This document shows positions 7,675 through 15,915 of a DNA stretch of 48,732 nucleotides, in pieces; the first letter of the stretch is position 1; every line of letters begins with the position of its first letter. Both the position numbers and the translations under genes were made by a program. The notes under the pieces are model-generated. The model worked only from the letters and a program-made list of their open reading frames with translations. It had not been told where the DNA came from and made no database searches. The stretch is from JBBQKG01 sp038326655. Its GTDB lineage: Bacteria > Actinomycetota > Thermoleophilia > Solirubrobacterales > JBBDJG01. The stretch is from positions 1 through 48,732 of the forward strand of contig JBBQKG010000025.1 of the NCBI GenBank assembly GCA_038326655.1, read 5' to 3'.

Positions 7675-10074
7675 ATGAGGCGAAAGATCCTTCTCCCGGC
7701 ACTTACGCTTGCCCTGTTCGTGGCCGGCTTCTCGGTCGCGACCTGGCCGGCAGTCGCCGAGCTTCACACGGTCACCGTGACGCTGGTCGGCGGCCAGGAG
7801 ATCGTCACGACCGTCGACGTCCCGCCCGGCACGCCCGCGAGCCAGATCAAGCTTCCGGAGATCACCGCGCCGATCGCCGGCATCCACGACGGCACGAAGC
7901 GCTCGCCCTCGAGCTCGAACGGCGCCACGGGCCCGACCGGCGCGACCGGCGGCACCGGCGCGACCGGGCCGAACAACCGCAAGGCGCGCAAGCGCTCGCG
8001 CAACTCGCCCGGCCAGTTCCTCGGCGAGACCAACGCTCAACCCCAGGTCGAGCCTCCGGCCGGTAGCCCCGGCGCGGACCGCCACCCCGACGGCACGCCG
8101 ACCACGAGCAACCCGACGCTGACGCTCGCGCTTCCGGGCCCCGCCCCCGTGGGCGTTCCGAACTTCGTCATCAACAAGTTCCGGATCCCGCCCTTCCTGC
8201 TTCCGATCTACCAGGCCGCCGGCACCCAGTACGGCGTGCGCTGGGAGGTGCTCGCCGCGATCAACGAGATCGAGACCGACTACGGGCGCAACCTGAACGT
8301 CTCCTCGGCCGGGGCGCTCGGGTGGATGCAGTTCATCCCCTCGTCGTGGCGCACCTACGGCGTCGATGCCAACAACGACGGCCAGAAGGACCCCTACAAC
8401 CCGGTCGACGCGATCTTCGCCGCCGCTCGCTACCTCAAGGCCGCGGGCGCCGACAACAGCGTCCGCCGCGCGATCTTCGCCTACAACCACGCCGACTGGT
8501 ACGTGGACTCGGTACTGCTCCGCGCCCGTCTCATCTCGGGTCTCCCCGCCGACCTGGTCGGCTCGCTGACCGGTCTCACCCAGGGCCACTTCCCAGTCCA
8601 CGCGCGCGCCCGCTACGCAGACGACGTGACCGAGCAGGACGTGCGCCGCCTCGGCCGCAAGACGCGCCGCGCGCACAACGCCGCCGCGCTCGTCAACTCC
8701 AGCGCCCACCGGCGCTCGATCAACATCTTCACCCGCCGGGGCGCGCCAGTGATCGCAGTCAACGACGGCATCGTCAAGAAGATCGGCAACGACTCGAAGC
8801 TGGGCCGGTACATCGTCCTGCAGGACGTCTACGGGAACCGCTACACCTACGCCCACCTGGGCTCGGTCTCGCAGCGCTACCCAGTGCCGCGGAGCTTCGA
8901 CGACCCGGCCGCGGCCCGTGACGAGTTCCGCTCGGCTAACAATCCCAAGCCCGAGCAGCTGCCGAAGCCGACCGCCCCCGCGAGCGCGGGCACGCAGCGC
9001 ACGGCAGCGGCTCCATCGACCCCCGCCCCGGCCTACCGCAGCGCCGGCAAGGACACCGCTAGGGGCAGCGCGGACAAGGAGCGCCTCTTCGCCGACCCGG
9101 CGCGGCCCAACAACCGCCCGCTCGCCCAGGACAACGGCCAGCTCGCCGACCGGGCCGGCTTCGAGGTCTTCCGGGTCTACTTCTCCAAGGTGCTCCGGCT
9201 CAGCCCGTCGCAGGTGAAGCTCAAGCGACTTCACAAAGGCTCGCGCGTGATCGGCGGCACCGTCCTCGGCAAGGTCCAGAAGCTCACCGCGGGCCCGGGC
9301 GCGAAGCTCGCTCCCCACCTCAACTTCTCGATCCGCCCCGCCGGCCGCGGCGCGCCGCGCATCGACCCGAAGCCGATCCTCGACGGCTGGAAGCTCCTGG
9401 AGGCGACCGCGATCTACCGCGCCGCCGGCCGGAACCCGTTTGTGAGCCAGGGCGCCGCCAACGCGGGCCAGATCCTTCTGATGTCGAAGGAGACGCTCGC
9501 CGCGCGGGCGCTCGCGGACCGCAACGTGGACATCTACCCCTGCGGCCGCAACGACATCCAGAGCGGCCAGGTCGACCGGCGCGTGCTCGCCACGATCGAG
9601 TTCCTCTCGGTCTCCGGGCTGCACCCGACGATCACCTCGCTGAGGTGCGGCCACAGCTTCCTGTCGGCCTCCGGCAACGTCTCCGAGCACTCGTCCGGCA
9701 GTGCGGTCGACATCGCCGCGATCAACGGCACGCCGATCCTCGGCCATCAGGGCAAGGGCTCGATCACCGAGACCACGATCAGCAAGCTGCTCACGCTTCA
9801 GGGCTCGATGCAACCGCACCAGATCATCTCGCTGATGGACATGGGCGGCCCCACGATGGTGCTGGCCGACCACGCCGACCACATCCACGTCGGCTTCCGT
9901 CCGCTCTTCGGGGCCAACGCCAAGCTTGGCGACGCAGCGCGCAAGGTGCTGTCCAACAACCAGTGGGACAAGTTCCTGACGCGGCTGTCGAAGATTCCCA
10001 ACCCGGTCGTGCGGACCGGTCCCTCGAAGTACTCGATCAAGGTGCGGCACCCACGCGGCAGCCTCGGCGACTGA
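7675..10074 (+). CDS. Secreted three-module peptidoglycan hydrolase (transglycosylase, degenerate M23, M15-like)
   Basis: 799 aa with a signal peptide (1-28). Residues 80-98 are collagen-like G-x-T repeats (GATGPTGATGGTGATG). Residues 165-290 form a lytic transglycosylase domain with the catalytic Glu in NEIETDYG and the GALGWMQFIPSSW block. Residues 340-560 resemble a LytM/M23 domain, but the zinc ligands are damaged: HRRSIN in place of HxxxD and HLNF in place of HLHF. Residues 655-745 resemble an M15/VanY-like peptidase with SEHSSGSAVD (SxHxxGxAxD) and ADHIHVGF (HxH). It probably remodels the cell wall outside the membrane. The ATG has only a weak ribosome-binding site. Confidence 0.8.
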   Translation: MRRKILLPALTLALFVAGFSVATWPAVAELHTVTVTLVGGQEIVTTVDVPPGTPASQIKLPEITAPIAGIHDGTKRSPSSSNGATGPTGATGGTGATGPNNRKARKRSRNSPGQFLGETNAQPQVEPPAGSPGADRHPDGTPTTSNPTLTLALPGPAPVGVPNFVINKFRIPPFLLPIYQAAGTQYGVRWEVLAAINEIETDYGRNLNVSSAGALGWMQFIPSSWRTYGVDANNDGQKDPYNPVDAIFAAARYLKAAGADNSVRRAIFAYNHADWYVDSVLLRARLISGLPADLVGSLTGLTQGHFPVHARARYADDVTEQDVRRLGRKTRRAHNAAALVNSSAHRRSINIFTRRGAPVIAVNDGIVKKIGNDSKLGRYIVLQDVYGNRYTYAHLGSVSQRYPVPRSFDDPAAARDEFRSANNPKPEQLPKPTAPASAGTQRTAAAPSTPAPAYRSAGKDTARGSADKERLFADPARPNNRPLAQDNGQLADRAGFEVFRVYFSKVLRLSPSQVKLKRLHKGSRVIGGTVLGKVQKLTAGPGAKLAPHLNFSIRPAGRGAPRIDPKPILDGWKLLEATAIYRAAGRNPFVSQGAANAGQILLMSKETLAARALADRNVDIYPCGRNDIQSGQVDRRVLATIEFLSVSGLHPTITSLRCGHSFLSASGNVSEHSSGSAVDIAAINGTPILGHQGKGSITETTISKLLTLQGSMQPHQIISLMDMGGPTMVLADHADHIHVGFRPLFGANAKLGDAARKVLSNNQWDKFLTRLSKIPNPVVRTGPSKYSIKVRHPRGSLGD

Positions 10075-10955
10075 CGCGCGACACCGCGTCCAGGTCGCAG
10101 CTCCACCGGTTCTGCCAGCTCGACTTCCCGTTCTCGCCGGGGCCGTCGGCGGGCCGCTATCTGCTTCGCGGCGACGGCGAGGACGTGATCGTGTTCGAGA
10201 CGCTCGGGGGCGAGCTGCGCACGGGAGGCGGTCGGCGTGCGCGGCGGCGGCCGGTGCACGTAACTTCTGAAGACCGGGCCCCGGAGCCCGTCACGGTCAC
10301 GCGCGTTACGGTGATCCCCGGGACGCCGCTCGGGGACACGGACGCCGCGCGCCAGTGGCTCGCGAGCTGTGCCGACGTATCGACTGCATCGGCTGAGGTC
10401 GACGCCGCGCTCCGCCTGATGAACCGCGCGATCCAGGCCCACCGTGTCTCGTCGGGGGATCCCTACGCGTGCGACGTGACACGTCGCCAGGCGCGCAGGA
10501 TCCGGCTCGGCTACGGCTCGGGCGACGAGCTCGTCGACGGGCGGTGGCGGGACGCGGTGGCGCTCGCTCCCGAAGCCGAGCACGCGCGCCGGCGGCGGAT
10601 GCTCGCCCCCGAGGAGCAGGTGGCCGCGATCCTGGGCGGCCGGCGGGTCGTGCACCCGAGTGAGGATCTTCTCCTCCGGGCTCGCCTCGACCTCGATCAG
10701 GGCAGGACCTGCGAGGCCGCCCTGCAGGCGCGTGCGGCGCACGTCGCGCTGCTGGCGGAGCTCGACAGCGATCGCTCGGGAGACCAGGGGGCGGGCACCG
10801 CCCTTCGGGCGCACAGCGAGCTGCTGGACGGGCTCGCGGCCGCGGCACTCGGACGGCCGCTGGACGATCAGCAGGCAGCCGCGCTCGACGAGGCCGTGAC
10901 GCAGCTGGAGCGCTTCGCGCGAAGGCGCCGCCACGCGCGCGGCGAGGGGAGCTAA
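10071..10955 (+). CDS. Conserved hypothetical protein, probable CTG start
   Basis: About 294 aa, soluble, Arg/Asp-rich, with no recognised domain. A short N-terminal block (LHRFCQLDFPFSPGPSAGRY) resembles a pattern seen in Thermoleophilia proteins, as far as I recall. No ATG, GTG or TTG precedes this block; the first standard start is GTG at 10185, inside it. CTG at 10071 overlaps the TGA of the hydrolase gene as CTGA, suggesting translational coupling from a CTG codon. The 3' end overlaps the convergent sirtuin gene by three bases (CTAA read from both strands). Function unknown. Confidence 0.55.
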   Translation: MTRDTASRSQLHRFCQLDFPFSPGPSAGRYLLRGDGEDVIVFETLGGELRTGGGRRARRRPVHVTSEDRAPEPVTVTRVTVIPGTPLGDTDAARQWLASCADVSTASAEVDAALRLMNRAIQAHRVSSGDPYACDVTRRQARRIRLGYGSGDELVDGRWRDAVALAPEAEHARRRRMLAPEEQVAAILGGRRVVHPSEDLLLRARLDLDQGRTCEAALQARAAHVALLAELDSDRSGDQGAGTALRAHSELLDGLAAAALGRPLDDQQAAALDEAVTQLERFARRRRHARGEGS

Positions 10956-11716
10956 AGGCCCGCCTGGAGCGCCGCGAGCAGCGCCTCGAGATCGTCGACG
11001 ACATCGCCTTCGAGCCGGACCTCGGCGTCCTGGTCGTATGGCGTCGGGCCCTTGGTCGCGATCGCGATCGCGCCCCCCGCGCTGCGGGTGACGGCGGGCA
11101 GGCCCGCAACGGGATGCACCTCGAGCGAGGACCCCACGCAGAGCAGGAGGTCGGCCCCCGCGGCAAGCGCGTACGCCTCGTTCATCGCGCGCTCGGGCAG
11201 CAGCTCGCCGAACAGGACGACGTCCGGCTTCACCGGGCCTCCGCAGCCGTGGCATCGTGCGACGCCCTCCTCGTCGAACAGCGCCTCGACCAGGTCGAGC
11301 GTGAAGGAGGCGCCGCAATCGAGGCAGGAGCTCGTCTCGATCGTGCCGTGCACCTCGATCACGCGGTTCGAGCCCGCCTTGCGATGCAGCCGGTCGATGT
11401 TCTGCGTGATGACAGCATCGAGCAGCCCGCGCGACTCGAGCTCGGCGAGCGCCGCATGCGCCGGGTTGGGCTCCTTGTCGGCAAGCGTCCCGAAGCGCGG
11501 CCGGTAGTAGGTCCAGAAGCGCTTCGGATCGCGCCGGAAGACCTCGATGTGCGCGACCTCCATGGGGTCGACGTTCTCCCACAGTCCCGTCCCGGGGGAG
11601 CGGAAGTCGGGGATCCCGCTGGGCACCGAGATGCCCGCGCCGGTCAGCGCAACCGTGCTGCGCGCGTCACGGATCAGCTGCGCGAGACGCTCGACGCTGC
11701 CATTCGCGGTTGACAT
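10952..11716 (-). CDS. Sir2-family NAD-dependent protein deacylase
   Basis: 254 aa sirtuin. NAD-binding motif GAGISVPSGIPDFRSP (26-41), TQNIDRLH (104-111), catalytic His123 in EVHG, and a structural zinc site Cys131, Cys134, Cys155 and Cys158 are all present. It removes acyl groups from lysines using NAD and could tune acetyl-CoA-dependent enzymes such as those of lipid metabolism nearby. I chose the ATG at 11716 rather than earlier in-frame codons, because the upstream part is a translated shadow of the TetR gene. Its start lies 13 bases after the tetR stop codon, so the two may be co-transcribed. Confidence 0.9.
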   Translation of the reverse strand: MSTANGSVERLAQLIRDARSTVALTGAGISVPSGIPDFRSPGTGLWENVDPMEVAHIEVFRRDPKRFWTYYRPRFGTLADKEPNPAHAALAELESRGLLDAVITQNIDRLHRKAGSNRVIEVHGTIETSSCLDCGASFTLDLVEALFDEEGVARCHGCGGPVKPDVVLFGELLPERAMNEAYALAAGADLLLCVGSSLEVHPVAGLPAVTRSAGGAIAIATKGPTPYDQDAEVRLEGDVVDDLEALLAALQAGL

Positions 11717-11729
11717 CGGACGCGAGAGG

Positions 11730-12311
11730 TTATCCGGACGCCGCGCACCGAACCGCGGCCACCATCGTGTCGACCGCGGCCCGGCGCCCGAGCCCGCCGT
11801 CGACCACGAGCGCGCGCCAGGTAGAGAACGCGAGCGCGAGGTCGAGCAAGGCCAAGGCCCGCTTCGATCGTCGTCCGGCGGACAGGACCTCGCGCATCGC
11901 ACGGATCATGTGCCCGGATCGCAGGGCTGACACCTCCGCGGTGACGGCGTGCACCTGTGCGTCCCGGATGATGTTCGAAAGCATCTGCTGGTTCGCCTCG
12001 TAGAACGCGTAGAGCTCGTCCAGCCCGCGCCGGAGCCGCTCCTCGGGGTCCCGGATCTCGCGCCACCGCTCCGGATCGGGCGGCGGGTTCCGCTCCCCGT
12101 AGAGGCCCGAGCAGGCAAGCATCAGCGAGAGCTCGTCCGGGAAGTGGCGGTAATAGGTGTGGCGCTGGACGCCCGCCCGCTCGGCAATCGCACTGACCGT
12201 TGTCCGCGCCGGGCCGATCGTCCCGTGCAGGTCGATCGCGGCCTCGACGATCTTCCGCCTGGTTTCGACCTGGCGTTCGGCGCGTTTCTTCAGCTCGTAC
12301 TTTCGGCCCAT
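11730..12311 (-). CDS. TetR-family transcriptional regulator
   Basis: 193 aa. The N-terminal helix-turn-helix spans roughly residues 15-62, with TTVSAIAERAGVQRHTYYRH typical of TetR. The C-terminal ligand domain is not recognisable beyond the general fold. It is divergent from the diiron MBL gene, and overlapping inverted repeats lie directly at its own start, so it probably controls itself and that neighbour. The sirtuin gene follows 13 bases downstream. Confidence 0.85.
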   Translation of the reverse strand: MGRKYELKKRAERQVETRRKIVEAAIDLHGTIGPARTTVSAIAERAGVQRHTYYRHFPDELSLMLACSGLYGERNPPPDPERWREIRDPEERLRRGLDELYAFYEANQQMLSNIIRDAQVHAVTAEVSALRSGHMIRAMREVLSAGRRSKRALALLDLALAFSTWRALVVDGGLGRRAAVDTMVAAVRCAASG

Positions 12312-12336
12312 GTGTTAATGATTACACACAAGTGTG
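12311..12336. promoter_or_regulatory. Putative TetR operator, overlapping inverted repeats
   Basis: Two overlapping dyads sit between the divergent genes: TGTGT-N8-ACACA (12311-12328) and CACAC-AA-GTGTG (12325-12336, perfect). They lie at the tetR start codon and just upstream of a promoter for the MBL gene, which is where a TetR repressor would act. The assignment is inferred. Confidence 0.5.
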
Positions 12337-12345
12337 CTTTGATTC

Positions 12346-12375
12346 TTGACAAGGTCACGGCCATTGCCATAGATT
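12346..12375 (+). promoter_or_regulatory. Sigma-70-type promoter for the MBL gene
   Basis: A perfect -35 (TTGACA, 12346-12351) is followed after 18 bases by TAGATT (12370-12375). The distance to the ATG at 12415 leaves a short leader containing GAGAGGAGAGG as ribosome-binding site. This is the clearest promoter in the window. Confidence 0.55.
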
Positions 12376-12414
12376 TCGCTGCACACCGCTGTGCAATGAG
12401 AGGAGAGGATCTGA

Positions 12415-13176
12415 ATGGCGCAAATCGACGAGATCACAAAGGGCATCTACCGCATCTCCACGCCCCCCAGCCCCGACGGGGCACCGATCACGTTCAACCA
12501 GTTCCTGATCGACGACGAGATGCCGACCCTGGTCCACACGGGCGTGCACTCCGAGTACGACAGCGTCCGCAAGGCGCTCGGCGAGGTGCTCGATCCGGGC
12601 CGGCTCGCCTACGTGGTGCTGCTCCACTTCGAAGGCGACGAGTGCGGCGGCATGGACCGCTTCATGGGCGCGGCCCCCCAGGCGCAGCTGGTCGGATCCG
12701 ACATGTCGGCGATCCTCAATCTCACGAGCTTCGGCGTCGACTACGTCGACCGGGTGCGCGGCGTTCGCGACGGGGACAGGATCGAGCTGGGCGAGCACAC
12801 GCTCAGCTTCCTCGAGACGCCGCACGTCCACCACTGGGACTCGATGATGGTCTTCGAGGAGTCGACGAAGAGCCTCTTCCCGTCGGACCTGTTCATCCAG
12901 CCCGGCGACCAGCCCCCGGTCGTGAACGAGGACCTCAGCATGGAGATGTGCGGCTTCTACCGCGAGATCGGGATCTTCGCCCACGAAGAGCCGGTCCGGT
13001 GGACGATCGACCGGCTCGAGCCGCTCGTGCCGGAGTGGATCCATGCGATGCACGGCGGCACGCTCACGGCTGAGATCTTCCCGAGGTACCTGAGCACGCT
13101 GCGCGAGGAGCGCTTCGCGTTCGAGGGCAAGTCGCTCGGCCGGCCGATCGCCCCGGCCGGGGCGCCCGCGCGCTAG
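12415..13176 (+). CDS. Flavodiiron-type MBL-fold protein (no flavodoxin domain)
   Basis: 253 aa metallo-beta-lactamase fold of the oxygen-binding diiron subtype. Ligands fit flavodiiron proteins: H71-x-E73-x-D75 in HFEGDECGG, His137-140 in PHVHHW, Asp158 in FPSDLF and His210/His213 in HAMHGG. The flavodoxin domain of true flavodiiron reductases is absent, so an electron donor or a different reaction (peroxide, oxygen or NO handling, or hydrolase) must be assumed. It is expressed from its own promoter and is probably repressed by the divergent TetR protein. Confidence 0.8.
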   Translation: MAQIDEITKGIYRISTPPSPDGAPITFNQFLIDDEMPTLVHTGVHSEYDSVRKALGEVLDPGRLAYVVLLHFEGDECGGMDRFMGAAPQAQLVGSDMSAILNLTSFGVDYVDRVRGVRDGDRIELGEHTLSFLETPHVHHWDSMMVFEESTKSLFPSDLFIQPGDQPPVVNEDLSMEMCGFYREIGIFAHEEPVRWTIDRLEPLVPEWIHAMHGGTLTAEIFPRYLSTLREERFAFEGKSLGRPIAPAGAPAR

Positions 13177-13185
13177 CGAGCGAGC

Positions 13186-13219
13186 GGACGGGCGCGCCGC
13201 GTGAGCCGCGCGCCCGTCC
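13186..13219. terminator. Strong bidirectional hairpin between convergent genes
   Basis: A 12-bp perfect stem (GGACGGGCGCGC paired with GCGCGCCCGTCC) with a 10-base loop lies between the stops of the MBL gene and the enoyl-CoA hydratase fusion. There is no T tract, which is common in high-GC actinobacteria. Confidence 0.65.
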
Positions 13220-13224
13220 CGCGC

Positions 13225-14343
13225 CTACTTGCCCTTGAAGTTGGGCTTGCGCTTCTGGATGAACGCGCCGATGCCCTCTCGCGCGTCCTCGGAGCCGAAC
13301 GCCGCCGCGAAGCCCTGCTTCTCGGCCGCGATGCCGTCGTCGAGGTCTCCCTTGGCCGAGACCTGCTTGATCTGCTCGACTGCGACCGGCGCCTGGCCGG
13401 CCAGCTTCCGGGCCCAGTTGATCGCGGTGTCGAGCAGCTCGTGGTCGGGGACGACCGCGTGGACGAGGCCGGACCGGTAGGCCTCCTGGGCCGAGATCGC
13501 CTCGCCTGTGAGGTTCATCTCCAGCGCCTTGCCCTCGCCGACCAGGCGCGGCAGGCGCTGAGTGCCCCCGAAGCCGGGGATGATGCCAAGGTTGACCTCG
13601 GGCTGGCCGAAGGTCGCCGACTCCGCCGCGAGGCGGAAGTCGCAGGCCATCGACAGCTCGCAGCCGCCGCCGAAGGCGATGCTGTTGACGGCCGCGATCG
13701 TGGTCGTGCTGGAGGTCTCCATCTCGCGGAGCATCGCGTGGCCCGAGTCGAGCAGGCCCGCGCCCGCCGAGGCGTCCATCTTCGTGAACTCCTTGATGTC
13801 GGCGCCGGCGGAGAACGTGAAGATGTTGCTCGAGGCGATCACCACCGAGCGGATCTCGGCACTCTCGTTGCAGTGCTTCCAGAGCTCGCCGAACTCCTGG
13901 ATCAACTGAGGGCTCAAAGGGTTGGCGGGCGGCCGGTTCAGCCAGACCACCGCGACCTCGCCGCGCGTCTCGAGCAGCGCGGTCTCCTTCTGCTCGAAGC
14001 CGGGGTCGGGCTGGGGATAGGGGAAGAAGCCCTGGCCGCTCTTGCGACCGAGGCGGCCCTGGGCCACGAGGCGCCGCAGCACCGTCGCCGGCGCGAAGCC
14101 CTCGCCCCACTCCCGCTCGGCGCCCTCGAGCGCCTCCAGCATCTCGTCCAGGCCGCGCTCGTCTGCACGCGTGAACGGGCCCGGCAGGATGCCCGCGCCC
14201 ATCATCATGCCCAGCTCGATGTCCTTCAGGCTCGCGACGCCTTCCTCGAGCACGAGGCAGGCCTCCGCGAACGCCTTCAGCGAGAAGCGGTCGACGACGC
14301 TCCCGGCGGCGCTCGGGTGTGTTTGTGCTGTTGCTTGCTCCAT
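13225..14343 (-). CDS. 3-hydroxyacyl-CoA dehydrogenase C-terminal domain fused to enoyl-CoA hydratase
   Basis: 372 aa. Residues 15-108 match a 3HCDH C-terminal domain (LGMMMGAGILPGPF ... GRKSGQGFFPYP). Residues 120-372 form a crotonase with both acid residues in place (GGGCELSMACDF and GQPEVNLGI). The domain order is unusual: in FadB the hydratase comes first and the dehydrogenase domains follow. The partner gene upstream (14356) supplies the NAD domain and one C-terminal domain, so the two proteins together rebuild a FadB-like beta-oxidation enzyme. ATG start, 12 bases after the partner stop. Confidence 0.85.
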   Translation of the reverse strand: MEQATAQTHPSAAGSVVDRFSLKAFAEACLVLEEGVASLKDIELGMMMGAGILPGPFTRADERGLDEMLEALEGAEREWGEGFAPATVLRRLVAQGRLGRKSGQGFFPYPQPDPGFEQKETALLETRGEVAVVWLNRPPANPLSPQLIQEFGELWKHCNESAEIRSVVIASSNIFTFSAGADIKEFTKMDASAGAGLLDSGHAMLREMETSSTTTIAAVNSIAFGGGCELSMACDFRLAAESATFGQPEVNLGIIPGFGGTQRLPRLVGEGKALEMNLTGEAISAQEAYRSGLVHAVVPDHELLDTAINWARKLAGQAPVAVEQIKQVSAKGDLDDGIAAEKQGFAAAFGSEDAREGIGAFIQKRKPNFKGK

Positions 14344-14355
14344 CTGCTCTCCTCC

Positions 14356-15231
14356 CTACGAGCCGTGCTCGTAGAAGCCCTTGCCGGTCTTCTGCCCGAA
14401 GTTCCCCGCCGCCACCAGCTCCCGCATCTCGGGTGATACGTAGAAGCGGTCGCCGTAGGACTTCTGCAGGTGCTCGGCGACGTGCAGGACCGTGTCCAGG
14501 CCCAGCAGGTCACTGAGGTAGAACGGGCCCATCGGGGTCACCTTCGCGTCCGCGATCTCCTTGTCGATGTCCGGTGCGGACATCCCCGTCTCGTCCTTGT
14601 GGCGCCAGATCTCGCTCGCGGCCGAGTTGAGGATGCGGTTCACGACGAAGCCCGGCACCTCGGCGCAGCGGATCGGGTTCTTGCGGATCTGCTGGGCGAA
14701 GTTGACCGTCGACTGAATCGTCTGGTCGGACGTGTCCTCGCCCTCGATCACCTCGATCAGGCGCATCACCGAGGCGGGGTAGAAGTAGTGGAAGCCGACC
14801 ACCTTGTCCGGGCGGCTGGTGGCGCGGCCCATCTCGGTGATCGACAGCGAAGAGGTGTTGCTCGCGAGGATCGCGTGCCCAGGCGTGCAGGCGTCGAGCT
14901 CGGCGAATACGGCCTTCTTGATCTGGATCCGCTCCGGCACCGCCTCGACCACGAAGTCGACGTCCCCAAAACCTTCGTAGGCGGTCGTGCCGGTGATGCG
15001 GCCGAGCGTCTCCTCGACCTGCTGCTGGGCCTGCTCCGAGGTGATCTTCTCTTTCTTGACGAGCCCCTGGAGCTGGGTCTCCGTGACCTGCCTCGCTTTC
15101 TCGAGACCCTGGTCCACGAAGCGCTGCTCGACGTCCTTGAGCACGACCGGCAGGGCGGCGGCGGCAAGCGTCTGGGCGATCTCGCCGCCCATCGTGCCAG
15201 CCCCCACGACGGCCGTCTTGAAAACGAACAT
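14356..15231 (-). CDS. 3-hydroxyacyl-CoA dehydrogenase (NAD-binding plus one C-terminal domain)
   Basis: 291 aa. NAD motif GAGTMGGE (10-17), ASNTSSL, the catalytic-His segment FHYFYP and VNRIL are all present, and the protein ends GKGFYEHGS. It oxidises 3-hydroxyacyl-CoA in fatty-acid beta-oxidation. I chose the ATG at 15231 because GGAGG lies about ten bases upstream and the extra upstream codons have no family match. It is co-transcribed with the hydratase fusion downstream. The PadR gene upstream, in the same orientation, may regulate it. Confidence 0.88.
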   Translation of the reverse strand: MFVFKTAVVGAGTMGGEIAQTLAAAALPVVLKDVEQRFVDQGLEKARQVTETQLQGLVKKEKITSEQAQQQVEETLGRITGTTAYEGFGDVDFVVEAVPERIQIKKAVFAELDACTPGHAILASNTSSLSITEMGRATSRPDKVVGFHYFYPASVMRLIEVIEGEDTSDQTIQSTVNFAQQIRKNPIRCAEVPGFVVNRILNSAASEIWRHKDETGMSAPDIDKEIADAKVTPMGPFYLSDLLGLDTVLHVAEHLQKSYGDRFYVSPEMRELVAAGNFGQKTGKGFYEHGS

Positions 15232-15357
15232 CTCGAGAAAAACCTCCGAATCGGCGCTTGAATGCGGGGGCGGAACCCTACCTGTTAGCCGATAGCCGCC
15301 ACGTCCGCCACGTTCCGATGTGCGTCCCTGCCCCAACAAGGTGGCGCTTGGAAGGAT

Positions 15358-15786
15358 TCAGTGATTCTCATATATCTCACGCTTGATCAGCGTGATCGTC
15401 TTGACGATCGAGTCGAGGAACGGCTCGATGCCCGTGCGGAGGCGTGCGTACTCGTCACGGCCGCGGTCGGTGATCGTGTAGAGGCGGCGGCTGCGTTTCT
15501 CGGGGTGCTCCCACTGGCCCTCGACGAGGCCCCCGCCCTCGAGCTCACGGAGGAGGGGATAGATCGTGTTGGGATTGAGCGACACCGCGTTGTCGGTGAT
15601 CTTCTCGATGCTCTCGATCAGCTGGTTCCCGTACGAGGCGCCCGTGTCGGAGTGGACGATGAGGTGCAGCACCAGCAGCGCGAACATGTCACGGCGCCGG
15701 AGCCCCGGCGCGCCCGCGGACTTGATCGGCAGCTCGGCGCCGAAGACGTCCGACGGCCTGCCCGCAGGCTCGAAGTCCCCGCGCAC
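15358..15786 (-). CDS. PadR-family transcriptional regulator
   Basis: 142 aa winged-helix protein. The block LVLHLIVHSDTGASYGNQLI, then LNPNTIYPLLRELEGGGLV and SRRLYTITDRG, are diagnostic of PadR. The first 30 residues are an Arg/Ala-rich extension; the GTG at 15786 is the last standard start before the domain, but in-frame codons continue upstream without a stop, so a longer form is possible. It probably regulates the beta-oxidation genes 126 bases downstream or the secreted protein that diverges upstream. Confidence 0.85.
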   Translation of the reverse strand: MRGDFEPAGRPSDVFGAELPIKSAGAPGLRRRDMFALLVLHLIVHSDTGASYGNQLIESIEKITDNAVSLNPNTIYPLLRELEGGGLVEGQWEHPEKRSRRLYTITDRGRDEYARLRTGIEPFLDSIVKTITLIKREIYENH

Positions 15787-15915
15787 CTCCGCGGCGCGCG
15801 TGGCCTCGGTAGCCGCCTTCCGGGCCGCCCGGCTGCGCGCCGAGCCGGACGTGCCTCGCTCGGCTAAGCCGCTCTCCTTGGTATCGCCCGCTCCTGCACC
15901 CCACCCATTGTACGA

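Noticed and set aside
7642..10050. 802-codon open frame antisense to the cell-wall hydrolase
   Set aside because: The plus-strand frame has a signal peptide and several catalytic motifs; the minus frame has low-complexity Arg/Gly/Val composition.
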